Notes: generated by a model not told the origin, from the sequence alone. A stretch of DNA of 64,000 bases from Marinicellulosiphila megalodicopiae (GCF_045862395.1 NZ_AP023087.1:4216001-4280000); one strand, 5' to 3'; numbered from the stretch's first letter, positions 17,173 through 27,317 are shown. Translations and numbers: made by a program.

Positions 17173-17346
17173 ATACCCTGAGTTATTGGCCAGCTCGTTG
17201 GACCTAGAGCCGATAATTTAAACCCCAGGAGTGTTGACTTCGATGCTGTGAGCATGTCCGCTTGACGGAAAGCCTAATTCATCAATCTTCACCCCGCCCT
17301 TAAACCTACCGGTTTAAGGCCTAACCAGCAGCCGTAACTCGGGGCT
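17173..17346 (+). ncRNA. ssrS: 6S RNA
   Basis: 6S RNA is a promoter mimic that binds sigma-70 RNA polymerase in stationary phase. The gene lies directly upstream of the 5-formyltetrahydrofolate cyclo-ligase gene, its conserved place in gammaproteobacteria. The terminal stem pairs CCCTGAGTTATTGGC (from 17176) with GCCGTAACTCGGGG (to 17344). Conserved blocks include GAGCCGATA, GTGAGCATG and AAGCCT, and the 3' part carries the hairpin CCTTAAACC/GGTTTAAGG (17298-17319) that corresponds to one in E. coli. TATACT at 17161-17166 is a fitting -10 box. Ends are estimated from the terminal stem, giving about 174 nt against 184 in E. coli. Confidence 0.9.
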
Positions 17347-17400
17347 CTTATTTCTTCTGGTTGTCCTTTCTTTTTATGCTTCATTTTTTATAATAAAAAC

Positions 17401-17976
17401 ATGTCTGATGCAAAATCAATAAAAAAAAATATTCGCAATATCATGCGACTAAAACGTCAAAGCTTAAAAATTGATCAGCAAACTCGCGCCAGCAAACATC
17501 TTCTTAATAATTTATTAAACTGTCCTGATTTTTTATCCGCCAAGCGCATTGGTATTTATTTAGCAAGTGATGGTGAAATTTCACTCAATCCATTGCTTAA
17601 CTCAAATGATACTCGATTAAAAAACAAACAATTCTTTGTGCCGATTGTCAAAAAAAATAAAAACAAACAACTTAATTTCACTCAAATATCTAAATCAGCG
17701 ACATTAAAACGAAACCGTTTTGGTATTTGGGAACCCAAAAAAGTACACGCCATTCAAAATTGGAGTTTGGATTTGGTATTAATGCCTTTAGTGGCTTTTA
17801 CACTATCTGGCCAGCGTTTAGGCATGGGTGGGGGATTTTATGACACAACGTTTGCAACAAAAAAAATGATCATAAAGCAACCAAAATTATTTGGCATTGC
17901 ACATACATTTCAGCAACTCGAATCCCTTCCAAATGAACCTTGGGACATTCCAATTAAAAAGGTAATCAGCGCATAA
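17401..17976 (+). CDS. fau: 5-formyltetrahydrofolate cyclo-ligase
   Basis: This enzyme converts 5-formyltetrahydrofolate to 5,10-methenyltetrahydrofolate with ATP (E. coli YgfA). The 191-residue product has the substrate/ATP motif RLGMGGGFYDTTF, the basic N-terminus (KSIKKNIRNIMRLKRQSL) and RFGIWEPK in the middle. It lies just after 6S RNA, and processing of a joint transcript is known in E. coli. Its stop codon overlaps the next ATG by one base (TAATG). Confidence 0.93.
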   Translation: MSDAKSIKKNIRNIMRLKRQSLKIDQQTRASKHLLNNLLNCPDFLSAKRIGIYLASDGEISLNPLLNSNDTRLKNKQFFVPIVKKNKNKQLNFTQISKSATLKRNRFGIWEPKKVHAIQNWSLDLVLMPLVAFTLSGQRLGMGGGFYDTTFATKKMIIKQPKLFGIAHTFQQLESLPNEPWDIPIKKVISA

Positions 17977-18626
17977 TGAACATTTTAATTTTAGGAGCAA
18001 CGGGATTAGTTGGAAATGACTGTCTTGAAATTTTAATCAATAAACCATCAATTAAAAACGTTATATGCCCCACACGCAAACCATTGCATCCACACGAAAA
18101 ATTAACTAACCCTGATTTTAATACTTGGTTAAATGATATTGAACACAATCCAAAATTACTCAATACAATCGACGCTGTAATTTGTTGTTTGGGCACAACA
18201 ATAAAATTAGCAAAAACAAAAGAACAATTTAAATTTATTGATCACACATTGGTATTAAAAATAGCCACAATTTGCAAGCAAGCCAACATTTCAATTTTTG
18301 CTTATAACTCTTCACTAGGTGCTAACATTAATTCAAAACAACTTTATGTACAAACAAAAGGATTAGTTGAATTTGATTTAACTCAATTGGATTTTAATTA
18401 TTTATCAATTGTAAGACCAAGTTTACTAGTAGGAAAGTCCCGCCCAGAATTTCGATTTGGTGAATGGTTAGCCATTCATTTTACTTTACTTTGTAATCCA
18501 CTTTTACCCAAAAAATATCAATCCATAAAAACCATGACCGTTGCCAAAGCATTATGCCATTTAGTTATGACACCTTCTAAAAAAGTGGTAATTCTTGAAT
18601 CAGACAATTTACAAAACTTTTTGTAA
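17976..18626 (+). CDS. NAD(P)-binding Rossmann-fold protein (HTATIP2/YraR-like)
   Basis: The 216-residue product opens with MNILILGATGLVGNDCLEIL, the GxTGxxG dinucleotide-binding motif. Later CCLGTT, YNSSLGAN and YVQTKGLVE correspond to the active-site region of atypical short-chain oxidoreductases of the YraR/HTATIP2 group, and IVRPSLLVGK is typical of them. The substrate is unknown. It is translationally coupled to fau and its 3' end overlaps the convergent glpK by 18 bases. Confidence 0.83.
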   Translation: MNILILGATGLVGNDCLEILINKPSIKNVICPTRKPLHPHEKLTNPDFNTWLNDIEHNPKLLNTIDAVICCLGTTIKLAKTKEQFKFIDHTLVLKIATICKQANISIFAYNSSLGANINSKQLYVQTKGLVEFDLTQLDFNYLSIVRPSLLVGKSRPEFRFGEWLAIHFTLLCNPLLPKKYQSIKTMTVAKALCHLVMTPSKKVVILESDNLQNFL

Positions 18627-20081
18627 CGCTTGTTTCCAACGCAAAATTAATGCATCTCGCAATGATAATTCCATTTTTGGGTGATAACTATTTTGGCACT
18701 GCCATGCATTTTCAATATCTGTTAACGAAGCAAACAATCCCGCTTGTAGCATCACAGCATAAGCGATTCCTTGTGCAGTTGTTTCAATATTGATCGGTTG
18801 TTTAATTTCTGAGGTTGTGATGTCCGCTAGAAACTGCATTAGCCATTGATTATTGACCATCGCCCCATCCACTTTTATTTCATTAATTTTTTTCTGACTG
18901 TCTTGTTCCATAGCAAATAATAAATCGTAGGTTTGATACACACTTGACTGTAACGCCGCTGTAATAATATGAGATTGCGTGGTATCTCTTGTCATACCAA
19001 TAATTGACGCTGTTGCATCGGCATTCCAATAAGGTGCACCTAATCCAACAAAAGCGGGTATTAAAATAACCGGATTATCCGCACCAACTTTATTAGCATG
19101 TTCAGACGTATCACTGGCATCATTAATTACTTGTAAATTATCACGCAACCACTGAATGGTTGCCCCTGCCATAAAGATACTTCCTTCTAATGCATAATGC
19201 GTATCTCCTTTAAATTGAAATGCAATAGTAGTTAATAAATGATACTGAGATAATCTGAAATTCCGCTCAAGTTGACTCATCATAAAACACCCTGTTCCGT
19301 AAGTGCTTTTTACCTGTCCTGTTTTAAAACACGCCTGCCCTATCATCGCCGCATGCTGATCACCAGCCATTGCCAAAATGGGGATATCTGCTCCAAATAA
19401 ATCAGTGACACCAAAATTTGCACCATTATCAAAAACCTCAGGTAGCATATGTTTTGGGATATTAAATAAAGTTAGCAACTGATCATCCCATTGCTTCGTT
19501 TGAATATTAAACAACATTGTACGAGATGCATTAGTTACATCCGTTTTAAATGATTCACCTTTTGTAAGTTTAAATAATAAATAGCAATCCACAGTACCAA
19601 AACATAACTCTCCTTTACTGGCTTGATTTTGTAAGTTTTCATTGTGATCCAATATCCATCTAATTTTACTTGCACTAAAATATGGATCGACAATTAAACC
19701 CGTTTTTTTCCAAATCACATCCGCCATTTTTGTTTGTTTAATATCATCGCACTGCTTAGCAGTGCGTCGGTCCTGCCAGACGATAGCGTTATACACAACC
19801 TGACCTGTTTTTTTATTCCAAACCAATGTGGTTTCGCGCTGATTAGTAATTCCAATTCCAATAATTTGAGCAGCATTAGCTTGTGCTTTTTTCATGGCAT
19901 TCTTGCAAGTTAATAACACTGTATCCCATATTTGATTTGGATCGTGTTCAACCCAGCCAGACTGCGGATAAATTTGCTCAAACTCCATTTGATCCGATGC
20001 AACTGGAATGCCGTTCAAATCAAACAACACACAACGTGTACTGGACGTTCCTTGATCAATTGCCATAATCCATTTTTTCAT
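18609..20081 (-). CDS. glpK: Glycerol kinase
   Basis: GlpK phosphorylates glycerol to glycerol 3-phosphate. The 490-residue FGGY-family protein starts MKKWIMAIDQGTSSTRCVLFD (phosphate-1 motif DQGTSSTR) and contains GITNQRETT, the SGWVEHDP motif characteristic of glycerol kinases, and STYGTGCFMM. No glpF or glpD is adjacent in the window, so it is a lone gene here. It is convergent with the Rossmann gene, overlapping it by 18 bases. Confidence 0.97.
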   Translation of the reverse strand: MKKWIMAIDQGTSSTRCVLFDLNGIPVASDQMEFEQIYPQSGWVEHDPNQIWDTVLLTCKNAMKKAQANAAQIIGIGITNQRETTLVWNKKTGQVVYNAIVWQDRRTAKQCDDIKQTKMADVIWKKTGLIVDPYFSASKIRWILDHNENLQNQASKGELCFGTVDCYLLFKLTKGESFKTDVTNASRTMLFNIQTKQWDDQLLTLFNIPKHMLPEVFDNGANFGVTDLFGADIPILAMAGDQHAAMIGQACFKTGQVKSTYGTGCFMMSQLERNFRLSQYHLLTTIAFQFKGDTHYALEGSIFMAGATIQWLRDNLQVINDASDTSEHANKVGADNPVILIPAFVGLGAPYWNADATASIIGMTRDTTQSHIITAALQSSVYQTYDLLFAMEQDSQKKINEIKVDGAMVNNQWLMQFLADITTSEIKQPINIETTAQGIAYAVMLQAGLFASLTDIENAWQCQNSYHPKMELSLRDALILRWKQALQKVL

Positions 20082-20203
20082 TATTTAACCTCACCCTATT
20101 TAAAAAATTAAAAAAGTTTTCACCCTTTTTCAAAAATCTTGCGATTAATACATAACAGATCACTAATTTAAGTGATATCAACGTATTTACCAAGGGGAAA
20201 CAC

Positions 20204-21973
20204 ATGAAAAAAACCATTCAATTAACTATTTTAGCTGCAAGCTTCATTACTGTGAGCGCATTATTTGTAAACTGTGCATCAAGCACTAAAACTGGCGAAA
20301 CTATCGCACAAGAATATGAAACAAATCATACTGATGCAAAAAAATCCATACCCGCGCCAAATGAAATTAAAACAACTGCTACACCTGTTTCAGAAACTAG
20401 GGTAGTAGAGCAAATGGATCAAATCAGTAATATGCATGACATAAACAGTCATCATAATAAAATTCAAACATACCAAACACAGAAAAGCGAAAAATATAAA
20501 GCTACTGATCAATCAACTAACTATTCAAATATAATGATTGAAGCGCCATTATATGAAAATCGACTCACTGCACCAACTATTGCGCACAACCCTGTACATA
20601 ATTTAAAACTGACAAAAGATGAGCCTGTTAGTACATTTTCAGTGGATGTGGACACCTCTAGTTTTTCACAAATTCAGCAATATTTAGATAATGGACAGCT
20701 CCCTCCAAAAGAATTAGTACGCACTGAAGAAGTCATTAATTATTTTAACTACGATTACCTCACACCATCTACTTTAAATTCACCTATCGCATTAAATGCA
20801 AATTTAATTATGCATCCTTTTAAAGCAAACACGCATTTATTACAACTTGGCCTGAAAGCATTTGAAGTTAAAAAAGAAGAACTTCCTGCGATGAATTTAG
20901 TTCTATTAATTGATGTATCAGGTTCAATGAGTAGCCAGGATAAATTGCCATTATTAATGAAAGGCATGGACGTATTAATTGAACAATTAGATGAGGATGA
21001 TAAAGTTTCAATTGTGACTTATGCAGGACGTGCTGCAGTATTAGCAGAAGGAATTTCAGGAAACAATAAACAACAATTACATAAAATCATTCATTCATTA
21101 AACTCTGGCGGATCTACTCATGGCAGCGCAGGCATTAAACAGGCATACGATTTAGCAAAACAATTTTATATTCAAGAGGGTGTAAATCGAGTGGTACTAG
21201 CCACTGATGGAGATTTTAATGTGGGTTTAACTGGAGTCGATTCATTAAAAACATTTGTGAGCAAACAAGCTAATGATGCCATTTATTTATCTGCTATAGG
21301 TTTTGGACACTCTGGTTATAATGACGCAATCATGGAAGAAATCAGCAATGCCGGCGAAGGCAATGCTTATTTTGTAAATGATTACAATCAAGCCCGCAGA
21401 ATATTTTCAGAACAACTACCAAGCATGACATTAAGTGTGGCATCTGATGTCAAGGTTCAAGTTGAGTTTAATCCGCAATATGTTTTGGAATACCGATTAA
21501 TTGGATATAACAACCGTCGATTAAACCGTGAAGATTTTAACAATGACAAAATAGATGCTGCTGAAATGGGAGCAGGACATACAGTAACCGCTTTATATGA
21601 AATCACATTACAAGGTGATACTCCCAATGTAGATCCATTACGCTATCAAAATGAAGGGCAGGCACTTTCAATTCCTACATCAGAAAATACTGAAATTGCC
21701 TATTTTAAAGCAAGATACAAATTACAATTAAATCAATCCAGTGAAAAAATCACCCTGCCTATATTAAATACAACTAAAGCATCTAATACTGATTCACTTA
21801 TTTTAGCGACCAGTGCTATGCAATTTGCAGAAAATTTAAAATCCGACCAAACTCAAAAAAGTGATTACGATTTAATATTAAATTGGCTAGCAAATATTGA
21901 CAATTCTAATTCTGAGGTAGCACTGTTAACTAACATGATTCATAATGCTAAAAGTTTACTCATACAATATTAA
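20204..21973 (+). CDS. Exported von Willebrand factor type A domain protein (YfbK-like)
   Basis: The 589-residue product has an N-terminal signal segment ending ALFVNCASS, possibly a lipoprotein site though the residue before Cys is atypical. A disordered linker, the YfbK-type N-terminal block (DEPVSTFSVDVDTSSFSQIQQYL; VRTEEVINYFNYDY) and a VWA domain with an intact MIDAS (LLIDVSGSMSSQ ... GGSTHGSAGI ... ATDGDFNVG) follow, then a beta-rich C-terminal domain. Such proteins bind partners through a metal ion at the cell surface. AAGGGGAAACAC precedes the start. It heads an operon with an ECF sigma factor and a membrane protein. Confidence 0.88.
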   Translation: MKKTIQLTILAASFITVSALFVNCASSTKTGETIAQEYETNHTDAKKSIPAPNEIKTTATPVSETRVVEQMDQISNMHDINSHHNKIQTYQTQKSEKYKATDQSTNYSNIMIEAPLYENRLTAPTIAHNPVHNLKLTKDEPVSTFSVDVDTSSFSQIQQYLDNGQLPPKELVRTEEVINYFNYDYLTPSTLNSPIALNANLIMHPFKANTHLLQLGLKAFEVKKEELPAMNLVLLIDVSGSMSSQDKLPLLMKGMDVLIEQLDEDDKVSIVTYAGRAAVLAEGISGNNKQQLHKIIHSLNSGGSTHGSAGIKQAYDLAKQFYIQEGVNRVVLATDGDFNVGLTGVDSLKTFVSKQANDAIYLSAIGFGHSGYNDAIMEEISNAGEGNAYFVNDYNQARRIFSEQLPSMTLSVASDVKVQVEFNPQYVLEYRLIGYNNRRLNREDFNNDKIDAAEMGAGHTVTALYEITLQGDTPNVDPLRYQNEGQALSIPTSENTEIAYFKARYKLQLNQSSEKITLPILNTTKASNTDSLILATSAMQFAENLKSDQTQKSDYDLILNWLANIDNSNSEVALLTNMIHNAKSLLIQY

Positions 21974-21995
21974 TCATCACTGAGATTCATAATTT

Positions 21996-22574
21996 ATGTC
22001 GTTTTGGTTAACAAAACTAAGACTGAAAAATAAAGATAGCCAAAGCTTATTGAGTCTTTATAGTCAGTCAAAACACCCTTTGATTTTAGAAATTATTTCT
22101 GAACGATACAGTCATGATCTCTATCATTATATTTGTAGCTTAAACGGCATAGAAGGCAGTGAAGATATTATGCAAAATATTTGGCTGTCTTTAATAAATT
22201 CTCAAAGCAAGTATGTTGCGACTGCATCAGTCAAAACCTTTCTATTTGGCATAGCCAGAAAGCGCCTAATCGACTGGCAGCGCAAACATCATTTTTTCAA
22301 TAGCGTTCAAACGGATAGTGAATTACAAATTAACGCCATTGAATCAAATGAGTTACCCCTTGACGAATCAATTTATCAAGATCAAATTAAAACTAAATTC
22401 GATCAAGCACTAATGACTTTAAGTTGCGACAAACGCGAGGCATTTATTTTAAAACAAGAAGGCTTTAGTCTTGACGATATCAGCGACATTATGCAAAGCA
22501 ACGGTGAAACGATTAAAAGTCGAATTAAAAGTGCAAAAACAATCATCAGTGATGCATTAAGAGGTGATGTATGA
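21996..22574 (+). CDS. ECF-type RNA polymerase sigma factor
   Basis: This 192-residue sigma-70-family protein has region 2 (YICSLNGIEGSEDIMQNIWLSL, FLFGIARKRLIDWQRK) and region 4 (ALMTLSCDKREAFILKQEGFSL followed by the helix-turn-helix DISDIMQSNGETIKSRIKSA). It should direct polymerase to a small set of extracytoplasmic-function promoters. It starts 23 bases after the VWA gene, and its end overlaps the next start by four bases (ATGA), the usual arrangement for a sigma factor and its anti-sigma. Confidence 0.9.
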   Translation: MSFWLTKLRLKNKDSQSLLSLYSQSKHPLILEIISERYSHDLYHYICSLNGIEGSEDIMQNIWLSLINSQSKYVATASVKTFLFGIARKRLIDWQRKHHFFNSVQTDSELQINAIESNELPLDESIYQDQIKTKFDQALMTLSCDKREAFILKQEGFSLDDISDIMQSNGETIKSRIKSAKTIISDALRGDV

Positions 22575-23134
22575 ACGATAAAAAACAACAAAATGACGAT
22601 CAATTAAATCGTCTTTATCAAACCCGTAAAGGGCAATTTAAAACGCCCGATTCTGTAAAGTTTAAAACACCAAAGAAAAATACATTCCATAAAACAAACA
22701 GTACATACAATACAAACGATGACACGCCATTTTGGAAAAGCTGGGGGTTTTATTCAAGCCTGTCTGCTTTTTCATTAGTGTTAGTCATTGTACTTCCAAT
22801 GATGAATTCTCAATTTCAATCAGACTTAATTATTTCTGAACAGGCATTTGATCCACAGGAATCATTACAACTTTTGAATGACAGTGAACAGTTTTCTCCA
22901 GACATTATATTAAGTGCAGAGCCTTCAGAAAAAAAAGAATCGCAAGCCAAACAAAAAACTCAAACTGAAAGCATGCAATTTAGCCAACGTAAAAAATTAG
23001 ATCCTTGTATTGAAAAAAAGCGATTAGTTGCGCAACGAGAAACATTAAAAGATCGAATAACCAGTAATGACATTGGAAAAAACATCACTACGCTTGAAGC
23101 TGAAATTAGTGAATCAAATGATTGCTTGGAATAA
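22571..23134 (+). CDS. Single-pass membrane protein, putative anti-sigma factor
   Basis: The 187-residue product has a basic, hydrophilic N-terminal part (1-55), one membrane helix (about 62-80, SSLSAFSLVLVIVLPMM) and a periplasmic part with two cysteines (LDPCIEKKRL, ESNDCLE). The topology and the ATGA coupling to the sigma gene suggest an anti-sigma factor; I see no known anti-sigma zinc motif, so the role is inferred from context. A bidirectional terminator follows. Confidence 0.7.
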   Translation: MNDKKQQNDDQLNRLYQTRKGQFKTPDSVKFKTPKKNTFHKTNSTYNTNDDTPFWKSWGFYSSLSAFSLVLVIVLPMMNSQFQSDLIISEQAFDPQESLQLLNDSEQFSPDIILSAEPSEKKESQAKQKTQTESMQFSQRKKLDPCIEKKRLVAQRETLKDRITSNDIGKNITTLEAEISESNDCLE

Positions 23135-23136
23135 AA

Positions 23137-23167
23137 AAACGCCCAATACAAAATGAATTGAGCGTTT
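23137..23167. terminator. Bidirectional terminator between convergent operons
   Basis: AAACGC plus CAAT (23137-23147) pair with ATTG plus GCGTTT (23157-23167). An A-run on the left and T-rich sequence on the right serve both the sigma operon (plus) and the DUF1501 operon (minus). Confidence 0.75.
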
Positions 23168-23199
23168 AAATTCTATTTTTTAAAATAAGAAAAACCGTT

Positions 23200-24618
23200 T
23201 TAAATAATATTTTCTACAGGAAGATCGTCAGCATTTAGATCAAATTTATCGCTAAACGGGTCATTTTCAATTCCAGCCCAACGTCGTAATATACGATGAA
23301 TATGTCGTGGTTGTAATGTTGGCATTGGATTATTATCGTCCTCTTCACCAAAGGCAATCGGCGATAAATCTAACGAATTTAATTGCAATGCTCGATGCCC
23401 ACTTGAGGATTGTCCAAATACTTTGCCATATTGAATCTCACGTCCTTGGGTTAATGTACTTTCAGGTTTTTGCATAAATATCATTGAATTAACTGGCCAA
23501 TGATCTTTGCCATTGCCATCATTGTATTTAGGTGTCCTTGAAAATTCAGAACCAATCACAAGTCTAATTCGATCCTCAATTCCTAAATACTTAGCGCGTT
23601 GCCATAAAAAATCCACACCATCTGTTAATGTAGATAATGCATTGGCATGACGAGTATCGTGATTACCATGGGTATCAAATCCTCCAGTACGCAAATCAGC
23701 TGCTACCATAACATTAGCTGCCCCAGCGGCAAGTGTAAGTTCAATCTGATCTAAAAATCCATTTCCACTGTCGTATGAATCTGCAGTCACCCAATTTTCT
23801 TGTAATTCATCACCCTCTTCATAACCTTTTCTTAATTGAAGTTTTAAACTTTCAAGGTCATTATTTTCTGATTGTGCGGATGCAAATTGACTCAATACTT
23901 TTTGAGTATAAGGCAATCCATTTCGCGCTAACAACCGATCTAATCTTGCTTGCTTATATTGTTTAATTAAATCTAAACTTTCGGTGCCTACAAACTTTTT
24001 AGTATCGGTTTCTCGACTAGTGTCCACTTTATTTGGCGTTGCCAAATCTCTTAATCGCCCTGAATTTCCTGACAATAAAGTAGGGCTAATAATGCCACTG
24101 GTTGCAGCGTATCCACCATTTGAAACAAATGCCATTGGTAAACCTTGACCATATGCTTGAGCAACTAAAGCGGTAAATGTAGGTAAGCCTTCACTAAAAC
24201 GCCCACTCCAAGTATTTATAGTACCCGCTTCATGGGAGTTAGTTTGCATGTCGATGCCATTAATGATCATCATTTTATCGCCATGATTGGTGAATAATTT
24301 TTCGTTCGCGCCAAACGGTGCGTAAGTGATTTCACTATTAGGTACTACTGATGCTGGAATATCAATTTCTTCTCCAGATTCATCTTCCCCTTTACTCCAG
24401 TTGTTCACTAAAATATTTTCAGTATTGCCGTTTCGATCGGTGTAATCATAATTTGTTTTAGGATCACATAAACTTGTCACATCCCAGCCTCCTCGAGCTT
24501 GCAATGTGATATAAATTGGCCCTGTATAATTAGCAGCTGCAAATGCTTTTTGTGAAATAGGGGTGCCTGCAACTAATCCTGCGGCACTAAACGATTTTAA
24601 AAAATTACGACGTTTCAT
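23200..24618 (-). CDS. DUF1501 family protein with Tat-like signal
   Basis: The 472-residue product begins MKRRNFLKSFSAAGLVAG, a twin-arginine signal. The body resembles the DUF1501 sulfatase-like (alkaline phosphatase superfamily) fold: ITLQARGGWD at the start, NSHEAGTINTWSGRF in the middle, DLRTGGFDTHGNHDTRH and VIGSEFSRTPKYN towards the end. DUF1501 proteins are typical partners of CxxCH-containing PSCyt/DUF15xx proteins, best known from planctomycetes, with unknown chemistry. It lies 10 bases downstream of such a gene (24629) in one operon. Confidence 0.85.
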   Translation of the reverse strand: MKRRNFLKSFSAAGLVAGTPISQKAFAAANYTGPIYITLQARGGWDVTSLCDPKTNYDYTDRNGNTENILVNNWSKGEDESGEEIDIPASVVPNSEITYAPFGANEKLFTNHGDKMMIINGIDMQTNSHEAGTINTWSGRFSEGLPTFTALVAQAYGQGLPMAFVSNGGYAATSGIISPTLLSGNSGRLRDLATPNKVDTSRETDTKKFVGTESLDLIKQYKQARLDRLLARNGLPYTQKVLSQFASAQSENNDLESLKLQLRKGYEEGDELQENWVTADSYDSGNGFLDQIELTLAAGAANVMVAADLRTGGFDTHGNHDTRHANALSTLTDGVDFLWQRAKYLGIEDRIRLVIGSEFSRTPKYNDGNGKDHWPVNSMIFMQKPESTLTQGREIQYGKVFGQSSSGHRALQLNSLDLSPIAFGEEDDNNPMPTLQPRHIHRILRRWAGIENDPFSDKFDLNADDLPVENII

Positions 24619-24628
24619 TTTTGCGCCC

Positions 24629-27091
24629 CTATCGATAAATAAATTTGAAGTCAGACATTAAATATATAATTACTGCCTGCCAAGATTTCAAAGTTTGTTC
24701 TGGATTTTTATAAGGCCATACAGAAGTGTCCCATTGACGACCGCCTGTATTACAATATTCATTATATATAGGGTCTTCACTATTTTGACTTGGGTTATCA
24801 GAATAATTTTCATCATTCATTCGCATATTCCAAACTGCTGTAAATAATGCAAGAGTTTGATCTACTTCTGGATCATCATCGTCTAAATCTTCACCCAAAA
24901 TATCAAAATGCAATCGCGCTATTTGATGGCGAATATTATTGATGTCTACTTTGTATACACCCGACGCATTTTCAGGCTGGGTTTGTGGAACATAAGACAA
25001 TTCAACAAAACGCATTAATCGTCGCTCACCTTGGGGTAAAACAAAATCTTCCATTAACATTCTGCAACTAAATTCTCCGGTCATGCGTTCAATCACTAAA
25101 CCCATCAAACTGGTTATTTCACTTGTGCGTTTTTCAATTTCGTCAGAATCAATTCCGCCGTAATAAAAATAATAATCGCTTAATAGTTTTCGATTTGATT
25201 CGCTATTTGATAAATTATTCCAACCTAACTGTGTCACTGCGTAAATTTTACGATCTAATTGTTCAGGAGTTAAAAGCACACCTTGACCTGCAACAAATTC
25301 AGTATTGGTGTTGATATCTTTTCGATCTAATGCTCGGTATTGATCGGACAACACCATATCCACTAATAAATCTTTTAAATTTAATTTTCTAAATCTGAAA
25401 TCACTGGCTAAATCTTTAATTAAATTTTGTTGATACTCATAAATTTGTGCGCGTTCGGAATAATTTGCATCGGATGTATTAACAGGTGCATTAATTGGAT
25501 CGGTACCAAAAATAACTGGATACCAAAACTTAACCGTTCCTGTTAAAAACCGTTCATCTTTTACAATTTTATTCGCCAACCACTGAGTCGCATCTACGTA
25601 TTTTTCTTGATCTTGTAACGATTGATACCAAAACTCTTCATCTTTATTCATGTTCTCGCTTTCAAAACCTGCCGGTATTAAATTATCTCGATACCATGTA
25701 TCTTTTGTGTGATATCGAAGTGGATTACTTTGATTACTGCCACGTTTTCCCTCTCGAATATATGAATTAGACAAAGTAGTTGTCCCGTTTTCTTTATGCA
25801 AATACTCTCCTTCATCACCATAACTTTGAAAAGTACCTGCAATTGGATCCATGACTTTATGACACCCAAAACAACTTGAAGCTGGATCACCTGGATTTGT
25901 AAAGTTAGTTAATTCTTCAGGGTCTTGGGCGCGAACAATACTGCCCTCTAAATCGACTCCCAAAAACATTTGAAGCGTTTGATTTGCTCTTGCGCGGTTA
26001 CGCCCTGTATCGGTTGATTGGTATCGATATAAAAAAACAGGAGAGGTTAACAATCCAGCTTGGGGTAATCGTTTTTTTCCTTCATCGGTTTTACTTAAAA
26101 CATGATCGGGCAAACTAAAATTAGTCTCGCTATATTCATCCATAATAAAACGATATTTAGTGATGTCACCTTTTTGCCAATTATCAAATTGTCTCACTTC
26201 ACCTTTAAAATCATCGCCCATTAATCCCGGACCTGAATATCCGTTCACTATTATATAATCAGCAGTTAATACTTCAGAATACGGCAAGTCATTTTTAACT
26301 ACATAATTGATTAGACGTAACGGCATCTGCTTTAAAGACAGGTCAATTAAATCCCGTGTTTCATTTGACCCATCCCCCCCAAGATTTTCATCGTAAAGTA
26401 CATCGCGCAGTGGATAATAATATCCTTGCACAGAGGTTCGACCATTAAACTTATTCGTTAATAATCGATCATTTGCAGATTCCATTAAAAACTTTTCAAA
26501 ATTTTCACCTTTCATAACATTATCTTTAAGCACTCGGCGTAAAGAGGAAGCACTCACCACTTTTGCATATTCAACAGAGGTAGGTAATCGTCCGGCAAAT
26601 AAAAGCGTACTTTTTCGTAAGGTTTGATCAAATGACTCGATATTCACATCAACGGATGCAGACTGATTAAGTTGATCACAGCTACTTTCTTCGTCAGTGT
26701 GCACTAATGCAATAAATTCATTTAAATTGGCGTACTCATCACTTTGTACATCAAATCGAATGCCGCCTGTGTGAAATACATCATTATCCCCTGAAGGCTT
26801 GTCTAATAAGACTTGCTCAAATCCATCTAAAATATAATTGCGCATATTTAAATAATTATTATATTGATCGCCATTTTTGATTTTAAGCTCATTACTGCCA
26901 TCATGATCAAAATGACAGGCTGAACACTGTGCGATAACAGGCAACACTTTTTGAGTGAAATAATCTTCTGAAGTTGAGCAACTTCGAGCATTAATAGAAA
27001 AATCGTCTTCGTCGGAAAACTGAACCTGCTCTTTACATGAAACCAGAGCAAACAATATTGATAATAGGGAGAGTGTCTTGAAGTTTGGCAT
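24629..27091 (-). CDS. Cytochrome c-like lipoprotein paired with the DUF1501 protein
   Basis: The 820-residue product has a lipoprotein signal (SILFALVSCKEQ, Cys19) and two heme c-type motifs: QCSACHFDHDG at residue 56 and SSCFGCHKVMDPIAGTFQSYG near residue 407. The second resembles the CxxCH-DPxGxxxExF block of planctomycete-type DUF1588/DUF1585 proteins, but I cannot place the other domains with confidence. It probably carries electrons or binds heme at the outer periplasmic face. It is upstream of and coupled to the DUF1501 gene. A second pair of the same general kind lies at 42439-46817. Confidence 0.75.
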   Translation of the reverse strand: MPNFKTLSLLSILFALVSCKEQVQFSDEDDFSINARSCSTSEDYFTQKVLPVIAQCSACHFDHDGSNELKIKNGDQYNNYLNMRNYILDGFEQVLLDKPSGDNDVFHTGGIRFDVQSDEYANLNEFIALVHTDEESSCDQLNQSASVDVNIESFDQTLRKSTLLFAGRLPTSVEYAKVVSASSLRRVLKDNVMKGENFEKFLMESANDRLLTNKFNGRTSVQGYYYPLRDVLYDENLGGDGSNETRDLIDLSLKQMPLRLINYVVKNDLPYSEVLTADYIIVNGYSGPGLMGDDFKGEVRQFDNWQKGDITKYRFIMDEYSETNFSLPDHVLSKTDEGKKRLPQAGLLTSPVFLYRYQSTDTGRNRARANQTLQMFLGVDLEGSIVRAQDPEELTNFTNPGDPASSCFGCHKVMDPIAGTFQSYGDEGEYLHKENGTTTLSNSYIREGKRGSNQSNPLRYHTKDTWYRDNLIPAGFESENMNKDEEFWYQSLQDQEKYVDATQWLANKIVKDERFLTGTVKFWYPVIFGTDPINAPVNTSDANYSERAQIYEYQQNLIKDLASDFRFRKLNLKDLLVDMVLSDQYRALDRKDINTNTEFVAGQGVLLTPEQLDRKIYAVTQLGWNNLSNSESNRKLLSDYYFYYGGIDSDEIEKRTSEITSLMGLVIERMTGEFSCRMLMEDFVLPQGERRLMRFVELSYVPQTQPENASGVYKVDINNIRHQIARLHFDILGEDLDDDDPEVDQTLALFTAVWNMRMNDENYSDNPSQNSEDPIYNEYCNTGGRQWDTSVWPYKNPEQTLKSWQAVIIYLMSDFKFIYR

Positions 27092-27295
27092 ACAACCATC
27101 ACCAGAAATAAAATAGATGGTTTCATATTACATGAAAATCAAAACTTTACAGGGCATCAAGGCAGATAAAGGTATTTTTTAAGGGGCATGTATCATGATA
27201 AATGCTGACTTCAGCACAGTTTTCGACATTTGTTACACAAATACAAATCACATTCATGGCTCAACACCATGAAATTAGAGGGGTTGTTATTTAAA

Positions 27296-27317
27296 CAGAG
27301 CTGAAAACTCAGCTCTG
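27296..27317 (-). terminator. Terminator of the rhamnogalacturonan-degradation genes
   Basis: CAGAGCTGA, loop GTTT on the minus strand, TCAGCTCTG, followed by a short T-rich tail; it lies 32 bases after the stop of the esterase gene at 27349. The rest of the 257-base gap up to 27091 shows nothing I can assign. Confidence 0.7.
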
